Positions 1 to 7,913 of a DNA stretch of 33,902 nucleotides are shown here, in pieces. The notes beneath the pieces are model-generated. The model was not told where the DNA came from, searched no databases, and was given only the letters and a program-made list of their open reading frames with translations. Position numbers and translations under genes: made by a program. Numbering within the stretch: the stretch's first letter is position 1; every line of letters begins with the position of its first letter. Location of the stretch: positions 1-33,902 of the forward strand of contig DAHWOF010000187.1 of assembly GCA_027335345.1 (NCBI GenBank), written 5' to 3'. This stretch comes from Granulicella sp. Its GTDB lineage: Bacteria; Acidobacteriota; Terriglobia; Terriglobales; Acidobacteriaceae.

Positions 1-1
1 T

Positions 2-214
2 AGCGCCTTGCTCCTCGCTTCTCTTCAAGCCTTTGGCGCAGAGCGTGGAGCGGCCTACGCCGAACTGCCCAAATGGCGACGAAACGCTCGCCGCCCTTCC
101 TGTTTGGACCTCATTACCCTACTACGTAAGGAAATGACCCAACCAACTACCCTGCTCGATCCCTTTGCCCTCAATTTCAGCCCGCCCCAACTGCTCCACG
201 CCGCCGCTGCTTGA
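2..214 (+). pseudogene. Possible C-terminal tail of a transposase, cut by window edge
   Basis: A reading frame is open from the left edge and stops at 212-214. The visible 70 or so residues are basic in the middle (KWRRNARRPS, then LDLITLLRKEM) and end in a Pro/Ala-rich tail. The character of this tail resembles the C-termini of bacterial DDE transposases, but I could not place it in an IS family and most of the protein lies outside the window. An internal TTG at position 8 could start a 68-residue ORF, but no ribosome-binding site supports it. It could instead be the 3' end of an intact gene of another kind. Confidence 0.35.
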
Positions 215-234
215 GCAAATGTAGAAACTCCAGG

Positions 235-257
235 AGTCTGCCGCATAGCGGCAGACT
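235..257. terminator. Perfect 10-bp hairpin after the left-edge ORF
   Basis: AGTCTGCCGC (235-244), a 3-nt loop ATA and GCGGCAGACT (248-257) form a perfect 10-bp stem 21 nt after the stop codon of the left-edge ORF. No T-run follows on either strand, so it is not a classical intrinsic terminator. It could end the upstream transcript, or it could be the remnant of an IS terminal structure. Confidence 0.45.
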
Positions 258-323
258 ATCTCAGATAAGAATTTCCGATTGGACTCACCACTCCGGCAGG
301 TCCATGCTCTAGCTAGGCTTCAC

Positions 324-329
324 TTGACA
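324..329 (+). promoter_or_regulatory. Candidate -35 element upstream of dsrA
   Basis: A perfect TTGACA lies about 150 nt before the dsrA start. At 16-18 nt downstream there is no good TATAAT match (the best is GATCTC/ATCTCC). It is therefore either an activator-dependent promoter or a chance match. Confidence 0.25.
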
Positions 330-349
330 TCCGTCCTGATCACAAGATC

Positions 350-367
350 TCCGCCGAATACGGCGGA
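350..367 (+). promoter_or_regulatory. 7-bp hairpin in dsrA leader region
   Basis: TCCGCCG (350-356), loop AATA, CGGCGGA (361-367): a perfect GC-rich stem-loop between the candidate -35 and dsrA. It could be a leader RNA structure or a protein-binding site. The sequence gives no indication which. Confidence 0.4.
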
Positions 368-416
368 CCTGGAATCGATACTCATCGAGGCGTGCGGAAG
401 AGTTTTGCCTTCAGGA

Positions 417-446
417 CCGTTCAAGTGCGCGCAAACAGTTGAACGG
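417..446 (+). promoter_or_regulatory. 8-bp inverted repeat just upstream of dsrA (candidate operator or leader stem)
   Basis: CCGTTCAA (417-424) and TTGAACGG (439-446) are perfect inverted repeats separated by 14 nt. The half-site centres are 22 bp apart (about two helical turns), which suits a dimeric regulator. The site ends 28 nt before the preferred dsrA start and 15 nt before its ribosome-binding site, so an RNA hairpin affecting translation is the alternative. Confidence 0.45.
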
Positions 447-474
447 ATACGAAATGGAAACGGAGGAACGAATT

Positions 475-1677
475 GTGGCGAGTCCGGAAGATGTAAGCGG
501 CAAGCCAGAGACGCCATTGCTCGATCAGTTGGAGCAAGGGCCTTGGCCGAGCTTTGTGAAAGAGATCAAATCGGCTGCACAGGCCAGTGAAATGCCTGCT
601 GATCTGCTCGGCCAAGTGGAACTCTCCTACAAGCAGAAGAAGGGCCATTGGAAGCATGGTGGCATCGTGAGCGTGCGCGGCTATGGCGGCGGCGTGATTG
701 GGCGCTACAGCGATGAGCCGGAGCAGTTTCCCAAAGTCAGCCAGTTCCACACTATCCGCGTCAACCAGCCCTCTGGATGGTTCTATTCCAGCCAGGCTCT
801 GCGCACCCTCTGTGATATCTGGGAACGTCATGGCTCCGGCCTCACTAACATGCATGGCGCCACCGGAGACATTGTGCTGATGGGCGCCACCACTGCTGAG
901 CTGGAGCCAACCTTCAATGAACTCACTGCGGCGGGATTCGATCTTGGCGGCTCTGGTTCAGCGATGCGCACTCCGTCCTGTTGCGTCGGGGAGGGCCGCT
1001 GCGAGTGGTCATGCTATGACACCATGAAGCTGTGCAATGATCTCACGCAGCAGTACCAGGACGAGATCCATCGCCCGCCCTTCCCTTACAAGTTCAAGAT
1101 CAAGATGTCCGGTTGTCCCAACGATTGTGTCGCGGCCGCCGCCCGCTCTGATCTGGCCATCATCGGCACATGGAAGGACTCCATCCAGCAGGATGACGCC
1201 GCCGTTGCGCAGCACGCCGCCGAAGGCGTCGATATCCAGAAGGACGTGTGCGATCGCTGTCCCACGCATGCCATGGACTGGGACGGCCAACACCTCACCA
1301 TCCGCAATGAAGACTGCGTTCGCTGCATGCACTGCATCAACGTCCTGCACAAGGCTCTGCGCCCCGGCAAGGAGCAGGGAGCCGTCATTCTGGTCGGCGC
1401 CAAGGCGCCTATCATTCAAGGCGCGCTGCTGGCCTCCGTCCTTATTCCCTTTGTTCCCAAAGAGGAGTTGCACGAGACAGTCACCGAACTCGTCTCTCGC
1501 ATCTGGGACTTCTGGGGCGAATACGGAAAGAACCGCGAGCGCGTCGGAGAACTGATTCAGCGTGTCGGTTTGCCGGCCTTTCTGGATGGCATCGGCCTCG
1601 ATCCCGTTCCCGAGATGGTCGCTGCGCCCCGTGATAACCCCTACATCTATGCCCATGAGACCGGAGGTGAAAAGTGA
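475..1677 (+). CDS. dsrA: Dissimilatory sulfite reductase, alpha subunit
   Basis: DsrA with DsrB forms the cytoplasmic alpha2beta2 siroheme enzyme that reduces sulfite and transfers sulfur to DsrC. The N-terminus carries the family block [20 protein letters not shown]. Ligands of the siroheme-coupled [4Fe-4S] are visible as C-x5-C (C170, C176) and C-x3-C (C214, C218). The inserted ferredoxin-like domain has C259/C262 and C281-x2-C284-x2-C287. I chose the GTG at 475 because GGAGG (462-466) sits 8 nt upstream. An in-frame ATG at 454 and a TTG at 439 have no good ribosome-binding site. The resulting 400 residues fit the family. It overlaps dsrB by GTGA, implying translational coupling. Confidence 0.97.
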   Translation: MASPEDVSGKPETPLLDQLEQGPWPSFVKEIKSAAQASEMPADLLGQVELSYKQKKGHWKHGGIVSVRGYGGGVIGRYSDEPEQFPKVSQFHTIRVNQPSGWFYSSQALRTLCDIWERHGSGLTNMHGATGDIVLMGATTAELEPTFNELTAAGFDLGGSGSAMRTPSCCVGEGRCEWSCYDTMKLCNDLTQQYQDEIHRPPFPYKFKIKMSGCPNDCVAAAARSDLAIIGTWKDSIQQDDAAVAQHAAEGVDIQKDVCDRCPTHAMDWDGQHLTIRNEDCVRCMHCINVLHKALRPGKEQGAVILVGAKAPIIQGALLASVLIPFVPKEELHETVTELVSRIWDFWGEYGKNRERVGELIQRVGLPAFLDGIGLDPVPEMVAAPRDNPYIYAHETGGEK

Positions 1678-2759
1678 GTACAGCCATTCCTGCAAAGCGG
1701 ATCACGGACATCGGCCCCCCGCATTATGAACAGTTTCTGCATCCTGTCATCAAACGCAACTACGGCAAGTGGCGGTATCACGAGAAGGTTGCGCCCGGCG
1801 TGCTCTGTCATGTGGCTGAGTCCGGGGAGCGTATCTACACCGTGCGCGCCGGATCTCCGCGCCTGCTCAGCATCCAGACCCTGCGCAACTTCGCCGATCT
1901 GGCCGACCGCTACTGCGAGGGGTATCTTCGCTTCACCAGCCGCCACAACGTCGAGTTCCTGCTCGCCAGTCAGGAGAACGTCGAGCCACTCAAAAGCGAG
2001 TTGTTTGCCTTGGGTTTCCCCGTGGGCGGCACCAACAACTCGATCAGTAACATCGTGCATACCCAGGGCTGGGTCCACTGCCACTCAGCCGCCACGGACG
2101 CCTCGGGCGTCGTCAAGGCTGTCATGGATGCTCTCTATGATCGCTTCACTCACGAGGACCTTCCCGGCAAGGTGCGGGTTGCCATGGCCTGCTGCCTCAA
2201 TATGTGCGGCGCCGTCCATTGCTCCGATATCGCCATCCTTGGCGTCCACCGGACGCCGCCTCAGATCAAGCATGACAATCTGCGCAAGGTGTGCGAGGTT
2301 CCCACGCTGATCTCCTCCTGCCCCACCGGGGCCATCCGCGCCGCCACCGTTAATGGCAATGCTTCTGTTGAGGTGGTCGAAGAACAGTGCATGTTCTGCG
2401 GCAACTGCTACACCGTCTGTCCGGCGATGCCGCTCAACAATCCCGAGACCGATGGTTTGTCCATCTGGGTCGGCGGCAAGGTAAGCAACGCGCGCAGCGA
2501 ACCCATGTTCACCAAGCTGGCCGTACCCTTCATCCCCAACAACCCTCCGCGCTGGCCGGAGGTCGTCGAAGCCGTCCTCAAGATCATTGATGTCTACGCC
2601 AAAGGCGCAAGAAAGTACGAGCGCGTCGGAGAGTGGATCGAGCGGATCGGCTGGCCCCGGTTCTTCCAGTTGACTGGATTTGAATTCACGCGTTACCACA
2701 TCGACGACTTCAAACATGCCGGTTTGAGTTACGCACGTTCGGCTCATATCCGCTACTAA
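1674..2759 (+). CDS. dsrB: Dissimilatory sulfite reductase, beta subunit
   Basis: This is the partner of DsrA (361 aa). The GTG start overlaps the dsrA stop, with GGAGG at 1663-1667, 6 nt upstream. Visible family features are the TQGWVHCHS block (C136), the [12 protein letters not shown] cluster segment (C173, C174, C178, C183), SCPTGAI (C216) and the ferredoxin motif [12 protein letters not shown] (C239, C242, C245, C249). In known enzymes the catalytic siroheme sits at the alpha-beta interface. Both subunits look intact with all expected cysteines. Presence of dsrD downstream argues for the reductive type, but oxidative versus reductive clade needs a tree. Confidence 0.97.
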   Translation: MSTAIPAKRITDIGPPHYEQFLHPVIKRNYGKWRYHEKVAPGVLCHVAESGERIYTVRAGSPRLLSIQTLRNFADLADRYCEGYLRFTSRHNVEFLLASQENVEPLKSELFALGFPVGGTNNSISNIVHTQGWVHCHSAATDASGVVKAVMDALYDRFTHEDLPGKVRVAMACCLNMCGAVHCSDIAILGVHRTPPQIKHDNLRKVCEVPTLISSCPTGAIRAATVNGNASVEVVEEQCMFCGNCYTVCPAMPLNNPETDGLSIWVGGKVSNARSEPMFTKLAVPFIPNNPPRWPEVVEAVLKIIDVYAKGARKYERVGEWIERIGWPRFFQLTGFEFTRYHIDDFKHAGLSYARSAHIRY

Positions 2760-2780
2760 GACAGCGAAAGGCTGATCCAA

Positions 2781-3980
2781 ATGGCTCTTTTCAAGCAAGT
2801 CAAGAAACCAGAAATACGCAATGCCGGCGCTGAGAGCGATGTCAGCTCCCATCGTCCGGCCCATATTGAAAAGACCGCTCCGTGCATAGCAGGCTGCACC
2901 ATCAACAACCACGTGCGCGACTGGATCGTTCCCTTGGCGCAACATCAGGCCTACGGACGCACTGAAGACGAAGCCTTCGCTGCAGCATGGAACGCCATTA
3001 CTATCTTGAATCCCTTTCCCGCCGTCAGCGGGCGGGTCTGCCAGCACCCTTGCGAGAACCTGTGCAATCGAAAAGGGAAAGAAGGAGCCGTGGCCATTCG
3101 GGACCTCGAGCGGTTCGTCGGCGACTTCGCCGTCTCCCATCAACTGAAGCTTGCCCGGCAGACAGCCGCAGGTTCGGGCGCCAGGCTCGCTGTCGTCGGG
3201 GCCGGGCCCAGTGGGCTTAGCTGTGCGTACCGATTGGCTCAGCGCGGCCATTGGGTCGTCCTGTTCGACGCAGATCCTCTGCCCGGGGGCATGATGCGGC
3301 GCCACATCTCCCGGGACGTCCTGCCCCTCAACATCCTTGAGTATGAGGTTCAGAACATCCTCGACATCGGTGTCGAGTTTCGCGGTAACTGCGTTGTGGG
3401 TCGCGATCTTTCCACCGAGACGCTCGCCACGGAGTTCCAGGCAGTCATCTATGCCGTTGGGTTGCAAAAGCCGGCCTCCATGGCTTTGCGCCGCCACCCG
3501 AGCGGCGCCTTGATCTGCGGCGAGTTACCCACGGAGCTTCCGGGTCCGGAGGCGGAGGCGACAGACTTTCAGCCGCGGACCCTCAACATGGTCACGCCCT
3601 GTATCGCCCAGGGCGGCAAGGCAGCCGAAGAGATCGATGCCGTGCTCAGGGGGAGTGTCCGCCCGGCCAAGTCCGACGCTGCCGTCATCAAGATGGACCG
3701 GATGAAGCTGGACTGGTATCCGGCGCTGGAAAGATGGACGCCGAGCAACGATGCCGTAACGGCCGCCAGCGACATCACCGCCGCCGAGGCCATTGCGGAG
3801 GCTACCCGTTGCATGTCCTGCGGCATGTGCATGGACTGCGAGTCGTGCTGGATGTATTGCAGCAATAATTGCTTCGTCAAGCTGCCCAAGGGAGAGCACT
3901 ACAAGATCCGCCACGAGCTTTGCAACGGTTGCAACAAGTGCGCTGAGGCTTGCCCGTGTGGCTTCCTGGAGATGCAATAA
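2781..3980 (+). CDS. DsrL-like iron-sulfur flavoprotein, lacking the NAD(P)H domain
   Basis: This 399-aa protein is related to the glutamate-synthase small subunit and DsrL. The N-terminal cluster segment has C35, C39, C87, C91 and C95. The FAD Rossmann motif GAGPSG is at 140-145. The C-terminus carries two ferredoxin-type motifs, one around C344-C364 and one at C381, C384, C387, C391. In GltD/DsrL the FAD part is interrupted by a second Rossmann domain for NAD(P)H. Here the chain passes from AVIYAVG (about 221-227) to the FAD-closing segment GGKAAEEIDAVLRG (about 278-291) with no second GxGxxG. DsrL of sulfur oxidizers is about 650 aa. Its place between dsrB and dsrC suggests electron delivery to DsrAB, but the donor is probably not NAD(P)H bound in the usual way. 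Spacing to dsrB is 21 nt. Confidence 0.8.
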   Translation: MALFKQVKKPEIRNAGAESDVSSHRPAHIEKTAPCIAGCTINNHVRDWIVPLAQHQAYGRTEDEAFAAAWNAITILNPFPAVSGRVCQHPCENLCNRKGKEGAVAIRDLERFVGDFAVSHQLKLARQTAAGSGARLAVVGAGPSGLSCAYRLAQRGHWVVLFDADPLPGGMMRRHISRDVLPLNILEYEVQNILDIGVEFRGNCVVGRDLSTETLATEFQAVIYAVGLQKPASMALRRHPSGALICGELPTELPGPEAEATDFQPRTLNMVTPCIAQGGKAAEEIDAVLRGSVRPAKSDAAVIKMDRMKLDWYPALERWTPSNDAVTAASDITAAEAIAEATRCMSCGMCMDCESCWMYCSNNCFVKLPKGEHYKIRHELCNGCNKCAEACPCGFLEMQ

Positions 3981-4010
3981 ACGCAAGAATGAACCAAAGA
4001 GGAGATAGAA

Positions 4011-4328
4011 ATGCCTGAATTCAAAGTAGGAGAACACACATACGACGTCGATGAGGACGGGTTCCTTACAAACCCCGATATCTGGAACCGCGATGTGGCG
4101 AAAGACCTGGCAACCACCGAGCAGATCACGGATATGACGGACAACCACTGGAAGGTCGTCCAGTACCTCAGGGACTACTATGTGCAGTTCGGCGTCGCTC
4201 CCATGGTGCGCAAGGTCTGCAAGGATACCGGATTCAAACTCAATGAGATCTATGATCTCTTCCCTTCCGGGCCGGCCAATGGAGCGTGCAAGATCGCTGG
4301 CCTCCCCAAGCCAACGGGTTGCGTCTAG
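4011..4328 (+). CDS. dsrC: DsrC, sulfur-carrier substrate protein of DsrAB
   Basis: This small cytoplasmic protein (105 aa) carries the sulfur released by DsrAB as a trisulfide between its two C-terminal cysteines and is re-reduced through DsrK. The C-terminal arm shows the diagnostic pair: the Cys in NGACK and the penultimate Cys in PTGCV, separated by exactly 10 residues, so it is a true DsrC and not a TusE/RspA homologue. AGGAG precedes the ATG. A strong stem-loop follows in the gap to the next gene. Confidence 0.96.
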   Translation: MPEFKVGEHTYDVDEDGFLTNPDIWNRDVAKDLATTEQITDMTDNHWKVVQYLRDYYVQFGVAPMVRKVCKDTGFKLNEIYDLFPSGPANGACKIAGLPKPTGCV

Positions 4329-4385
4329 GCGTCGGTTGCAAGATGCGCCGAAGCCGGCAACAAGGCGCACGCAATTGTGTTCCCG

Positions 4386-4439
4386 AAGACGGATATGCGT
4401 GATGAGTCGAGTTGTCTCCTGGCTGAATATCCGTCTTCT
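4386..4439 (+). promoter_or_regulatory. 12-bp stem-loop between dsrC and the RsbRD-N gene
   Basis: GAAGACGGATAT (4386-4397) and ATATCCGTCTTC (4428-4439) are perfect inverted repeats with a 30-nt loop, 57 nt after the dsrC stop. No T-run follows, so it is more likely an RNA processing or stabilising structure or a partial attenuator than a full terminator. The 134-nt gap that holds it is by far the largest gap between genes of the dsr cluster. Confidence 0.6.
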
Positions 4440-4462
4440 ACAAACTCCCCAGCAACCTTGTC

Positions 4463-4915
4463 ATGCCTTCCTTTGATTCCATCGTCGATGCCTGGTTTTT
4501 GAAGTCGATCGAGATCTATTCGCCAGCAGTGCGCGACACCCTGATACGGACCACGGACCGCTTTCGCAATCCCATGGCCTTCAACCTGCGCCAGTCCCTG
4601 AAAACTCTGGTTAATCAAGTCGCTGGCCAGATGAATCCAGAGGCCGTCAACAAGGCGCTGGATGGAATCGTCCGCCTGCGCGCCGTCCAGGAGTGCAGCC
4701 AGTCGGAGGCAGTCAGCTTTGTGGCGCGGCTGGAAGAGGTGATCCGCGAGCAGCACGCCGAGACGCTCTTCCCCAACCTGAAACAACATATTGGTCAGCT
4801 CACCGAACGCGCGCTTCTGCAGTACAACTCCTGCCGAGAAGAGATCCTTCGCGTCCGCTACCGTAGCGAACAACGTTTGCGGACGCTCGAGCCTTGGATG
4901 AGGCAGTCGTTATGA
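4463..4915 (+). CDS. RsbRD N-terminal-domain protein in the dsr operon
   Basis: This 150-aa, mainly helical soluble protein resembles the N-terminal domain of RsbT co-antagonist RsbRD. The features are a helical start (WFLKSIEIYS), FRNP, a central VRLRAVQECSQSEAV segment and a basic C-terminal helix. In known stressosome proteins this domain is the globin-like sensory half. Here there is no STAS domain. Similar stand-alone proteins sit next to dsrMKJOP in some sulfate reducers, but the function is unknown. It overlaps dsrM by ATGA. No clear ribosome-binding site precedes the ATG. Confidence 0.75.
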   Translation: MPSFDSIVDAWFLKSIEIYSPAVRDTLIRTTDRFRNPMAFNLRQSLKTLVNQVAGQMNPEAVNKALDGIVRLRAVQECSQSEAVSFVARLEEVIREQHAETLFPNLKQHIGQLTERALLQYNSCREEILRVRYRSEQRLRTLEPWMRQSL

Positions 4916-5898
4916 GATACCGGGCCGGCTTCGCTCTTCTGATCGCTCTGGCGCCAGCCTGCTCCGGAGTTGCTCTCGCCTTCCTTCCGAAATCGTTTCT
5001 GGTGCTGGCGCCGGCCGTGGCCTACGCAGCCTGCGCCATCTTTCTGCTTGGCTTACTGGCTCGGTTGTGGCGTTGGACCAGCTCTCCCGTACCTTTTCGC
5101 ATCCCAACCACCTGCGGACAACAGCGCTCGCTGGCATGGATTCCTCCCGCCCGGCTCGACAATCCGTCGACGGGACTCACGGCCGGCGCGCGTATGCTCC
5201 TGGAAGTTCTCACCTTTCGCTCCTTGCTGCGCAACTCGCGCTCCCGCGCCGGAAGTGACGCCGTGACCTCTCACGATAGCCTTGGACTCTGGCTGGGGGC
5301 CATCGTCTTTCACTGGTCGCTGCTGATCATCCTCCTGCGGCATCTGCGCCTTTTCGTTCAGCCGGTTCCAGCCTTTGTCCTTACGCTTCAGAAGCTCGAT
5401 GCGCCCTTTCATACAGGCGCTCATCCGCTCTATCTCAGCGACGTCGCACTCCTTCTCGCCCTGGCGTATCTGCTGCTGCGCAGGCTTGCCAATCCTCTGG
5501 TTCGGTACGTCTCTCTGTTGACGGACTATCTGGCGCTCTGGCTCTTGCTCGAAGTCGCCCTCACCGGCGTGCTGATGCGTTATCTCATCGGCGTGGACGT
5601 TACCTCCATCAAGCAGTTCGCAGTCAGCCTGGCAGCCTTTTCTCCCGTTCTTCCCCGCAACTGCGGCCCATGGTTCTTCGCCCATCTGTTTCTGGCCTGT
5701 TCGCTGGCTGCTTATATCCCCTTCAGCAAGATCGCTCACATGGCCGGAGTCTGGCTCTCTCCCACCCGCAACCTGGCCAATAACAATCGGGCCGTTCGTC
5801 ATATCAATCCGTGGAATGCGCCGGTCAAGACCCATACCTATGCGGAATGGCTGGAAGAGAACAAGGACAAGTTGAAGAGTGCGGGGATCCCTGAGTAG
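4912..5898 (+). CDS. dsrM: DsrM, membrane cytochrome b subunit of DsrMKJOP
   Basis: This integral membrane protein (328 aa) of the NarI-like family oxidizes menaquinol and passes electrons via two b hemes to DsrK. Several hydrophobic helices are visible. The likely heme-ligand histidines are in FHWSLL, LLRHLR, FFAHLF and KIAHM. The start at 4912 overlaps the preceding stop (ATGA). A start 18 nt further upstream is possible but unsupported. The C-terminus (INPWNAPVKTHTYAEWLEEN) is a cytoplasmic tail as in other DsrM proteins. Confidence 0.93.
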   Translation: MRYRAGFALLIALAPACSGVALAFLPKSFLVLAPAVAYAACAIFLLGLLARLWRWTSSPVPFRIPTTCGQQRSLAWIPPARLDNPSTGLTAGARMLLEVLTFRSLLRNSRSRAGSDAVTSHDSLGLWLGAIVFHWSLLIILLRHLRLFVQPVPAFVLTLQKLDAPFHTGAHPLYLSDVALLLALAYLLLRRLANPLVRYVSLLTDYLALWLLLEVALTGVLMRYLIGVDVTSIKQFAVSLAAFSPVLPRNCGPWFFAHLFLACSLAAYIPFSKIAHMAGVWLSPTRNLANNNRAVRHINPWNAPVKTHTYAEWLEENKDKLKSAGIPE

Positions 5899-5920
5899 CC
5901 AGCGGGGCAGGAGTAACAAG

Positions 5921-7525
5921 ATGTCGAGTGATCTTATCCAAATCGAGCAGCATTCTCCTAAAGGGGACTGGGCCTCGACCAAACCGGAGTTCCGCAAAGG
6001 AACCTGGTGTTACAGCGCCACGCCGCAGAACCTTAGCTCTCTCGACCTGCCCAACCCTCGGCCATGGCAGCCGTCTGATCCTGATTGGAAGCTCCCGGAG
6101 AACTGGAAGCAGATCCTGCTGGATGGCATCAAGGAGAGGCTGGAAAAGTATCGCTCTTTCAGGCTCTTCATGGATCTCTGCGTGCGCTGTGGAGCTTGCG
6201 CGGACAAGTGTCACTTCTATCTTGGCTCTGGGGATCCGAAGAATATGCCCGTGCTTCGCGCCGAACTCCTGCGCTCCATCTACCGCAGATACTTCACCGT
6301 CAGCGGTCGCCTGTTTGGAAGGCTGGCCGGGGGAAGAGAGCTTACCGAAGACGTGGTCAAAGAGTGGTTCTACTACTTCTACCAATGTACCGAGTGCAGG
6401 CGCTGTTCAGTCTACTGCCCCTACGGCATTGATACTGCTGAAATCACCATGATCGGCCGGGAGCTGCTGAACCTCATCGGTTGCAATACCAACTGGGTTC
6501 TGGACCCCGCGTCCAAGTGCTATCGCATCGGCAACCACCTTGGCATTCCGCCTCACTCACTCAAGGATAATCTCGATTTTGCCGTCGATGAGTTAGAGGA
6601 GATCACCGGGGTACGCGTGGAAGTTCCCATAGGAAAGAAGGGGGCTGAGGTGCTCTTTGTCGCTCCCTCAGCGGACTACTTCGTCACGCCGCACTACTAT
6701 ACCCTGCTCGGCTATCTTGCCCTCTTTCATGAGATCGGCCTCGACTATACGTTCAGCGCCTATGCCAGCGAAGGCGGCAACTTCGGCCTCTTCAGCTCGC
6801 ACGAGTTGATGAAGCGGCTCAACGCCAAAATCTATGACGAGGCCAAGCGCCTCAAAGTCAAGTGGGTTCTTGGCGGTGAGTGCGGTCATATGTGGCGCGT
6901 AATCAACCAGTACATGGACACCATGAATGGGCCAGCGGACTTTCTTGAGACTCCGGTATCACCGGTGACCGGAACCAGGTTTGATCACGTTCGCTCCACC
7001 AAGATGCTGCACATCGCCGAGTTCTCAGCGGACTTGATACATCAGGGAAAGATCAGGCTCGACCCGCGGCGGAACGACCATTGGCGAGTGACCTATCACG
7101 ACTCCTGTAACCCCGCCCGCGCCATGGGACTGCTCGACGAACCTCGCTACATCCTGCGCAGCTCCTGCAACCACTTCTTCGAGATGCCGGAGAGCACGAT
7201 CCGCGAACACACCTTCTGCTGCGGTAGCGGTTCCGGCCTGGGCACAGACGAGAACATGGAAATGCGTCTTCGCGGCGGCTATCCGCGGGCGATGGCCGTC
7301 AAGCACGTCAAGGAGCGTCACGATGTCAATGCGCTCGCCTGTATCTGCGCGATCGACAAAGCTGTTCTCCCGCCGCTGCTGGAGTACTGGGCGCCCGGCG
7401 TGGAAGTAGCTGGAGTGCATGAACTGCTGGGCAACGCGCTGGTCCTCAAAGGGGAAAAGCAGCGCACCACCGACCTGCGCGGACAGCCAATTCAGACCGC
7501 TGAGGAGGAACCCGCCCATGCGTGA
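5921..7525 (+). CDS. dsrK: DsrK, HdrD-like iron-sulfur subunit that reduces DsrC trisulfide
   Basis: This 534-aa cytoplasmic-face protein is related to heterodisulfide reductase HdrD. Two ferredoxin motifs are visible: CVRCGACADKC (C87, C90, C93, C97) and CTECRRCSVYC (C156, C159, C162, C166). The C-terminal half has CCG-type segments (HDSCNPARAMG, then FCCGSGSG) that in the family bind the noncubane active-site cluster. With DsrM it forms the quinol-to-DsrC electron route. The ATG at 5921 follows dsrM by 22 nt, and the end overlaps dsrJ (ATGCGTGA). A 14-residue upstream extension in frame is unlikely. Confidence 0.95.
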   Translation: MSSDLIQIEQHSPKGDWASTKPEFRKGTWCYSATPQNLSSLDLPNPRPWQPSDPDWKLPENWKQILLDGIKERLEKYRSFRLFMDLCVRCGACADKCHFYLGSGDPKNMPVLRAELLRSIYRRYFTVSGRLFGRLAGGRELTEDVVKEWFYYFYQCTECRRCSVYCPYGIDTAEITMIGRELLNLIGCNTNWVLDPASKCYRIGNHLGIPPHSLKDNLDFAVDELEEITGVRVEVPIGKKGAEVLFVAPSADYFVTPHYYTLLGYLALFHEIGLDYTFSAYASEGGNFGLFSSHELMKRLNAKIYDEAKRLKVKWVLGGECGHMWRVINQYMDTMNGPADFLETPVSPVTGTRFDHVRSTKMLHIAEFSADLIHQGKIRLDPRRNDHWRVTYHDSCNPARAMGLLDEPRYILRSSCNHFFEMPESTIREHTFCCGSGSGLGTDENMEMRLRGGYPRAMAVKHVKERHDVNALACICAIDKAVLPPLLEYWAPGVEVAGVHELLGNALVLKGEKQRTTDLRGQPIQTAEEEPAHA

Positions 7526-7913
7526 ACGCTGGCTGATCACCCTCGGTTACGGAGTCTTCGTGGTCTTCTTCACCTTTCCTCTGTGGCGGGCCGCTGCAGC
7601 AAGGTCGTCCGGATCGATGCCCCGGCTGCAATCGTCCCCTGCGGGCCAGTGCGTTGCGCCCGTCGAACAGATGCGCGTTGCGCACATGAACATGCTGTTC
7701 CAGTGGCGTGAGGATGCTGTGCGCCACAATAACCTGACGTTTGTCGCCTACAACGGCAAGGTGTACCGAAAGAGCCTCGATGGAACCTGCCTCTCCTGCC
7801 ACGATAAGCAGCAGTTCTGCGACCGCTGTCATGCCTACTCCGGCGTCTCTGGTCCAGACTGCTGGAACTGCCACAACGATCCGCGCGCCTTCGCGCCCAG
7901 GGTGATGCCATGA
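7518..7913 (+). CDS. dsrJ: DsrJ, periplasmic triheme cytochrome c
   Basis: This 131-aa protein has one N-terminal membrane anchor/signal (about residues 5-22) and three CxxCH heme sites: CLSCH (91-95), CDRCH (101-105) and CWNCH (115-119). C45 in GQCVAP lies at the position of the conserved cysteine that in Allochromatium DsrJ is an unusual axial heme ligand, followed by QMRVAHMNML. It overlaps both neighbours (dsrK stop at 7523-7525, dsrO start at 7910). Confidence 0.94.
   Translation: MRERWLITLGYGVFVVFFTFPLWRAAAARSSGSMPRLQSSPAGQCVAPVEQMRVAHMNMLFQWREDAVRHNNLTFVAYNGKVYRKSLDGTCLSCHDKQQFCDRCHAYSGVSGPDCWNCHNDPRAFAPRVMP

Noticed and set aside
2085-3497. 470-aa open frame on the minus strand
   Set aside because: It lies fully antisense to dsrB and the DsrL-like gene, shows no family motif, and is explained by the GC-rich codon use of the real genes.
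5053-5997. 314-aa open frame on the minus strand
   Set aside because: It is antisense to dsrM, and its charged, low-complexity translation is typical of the reverse of a membrane-protein gene.
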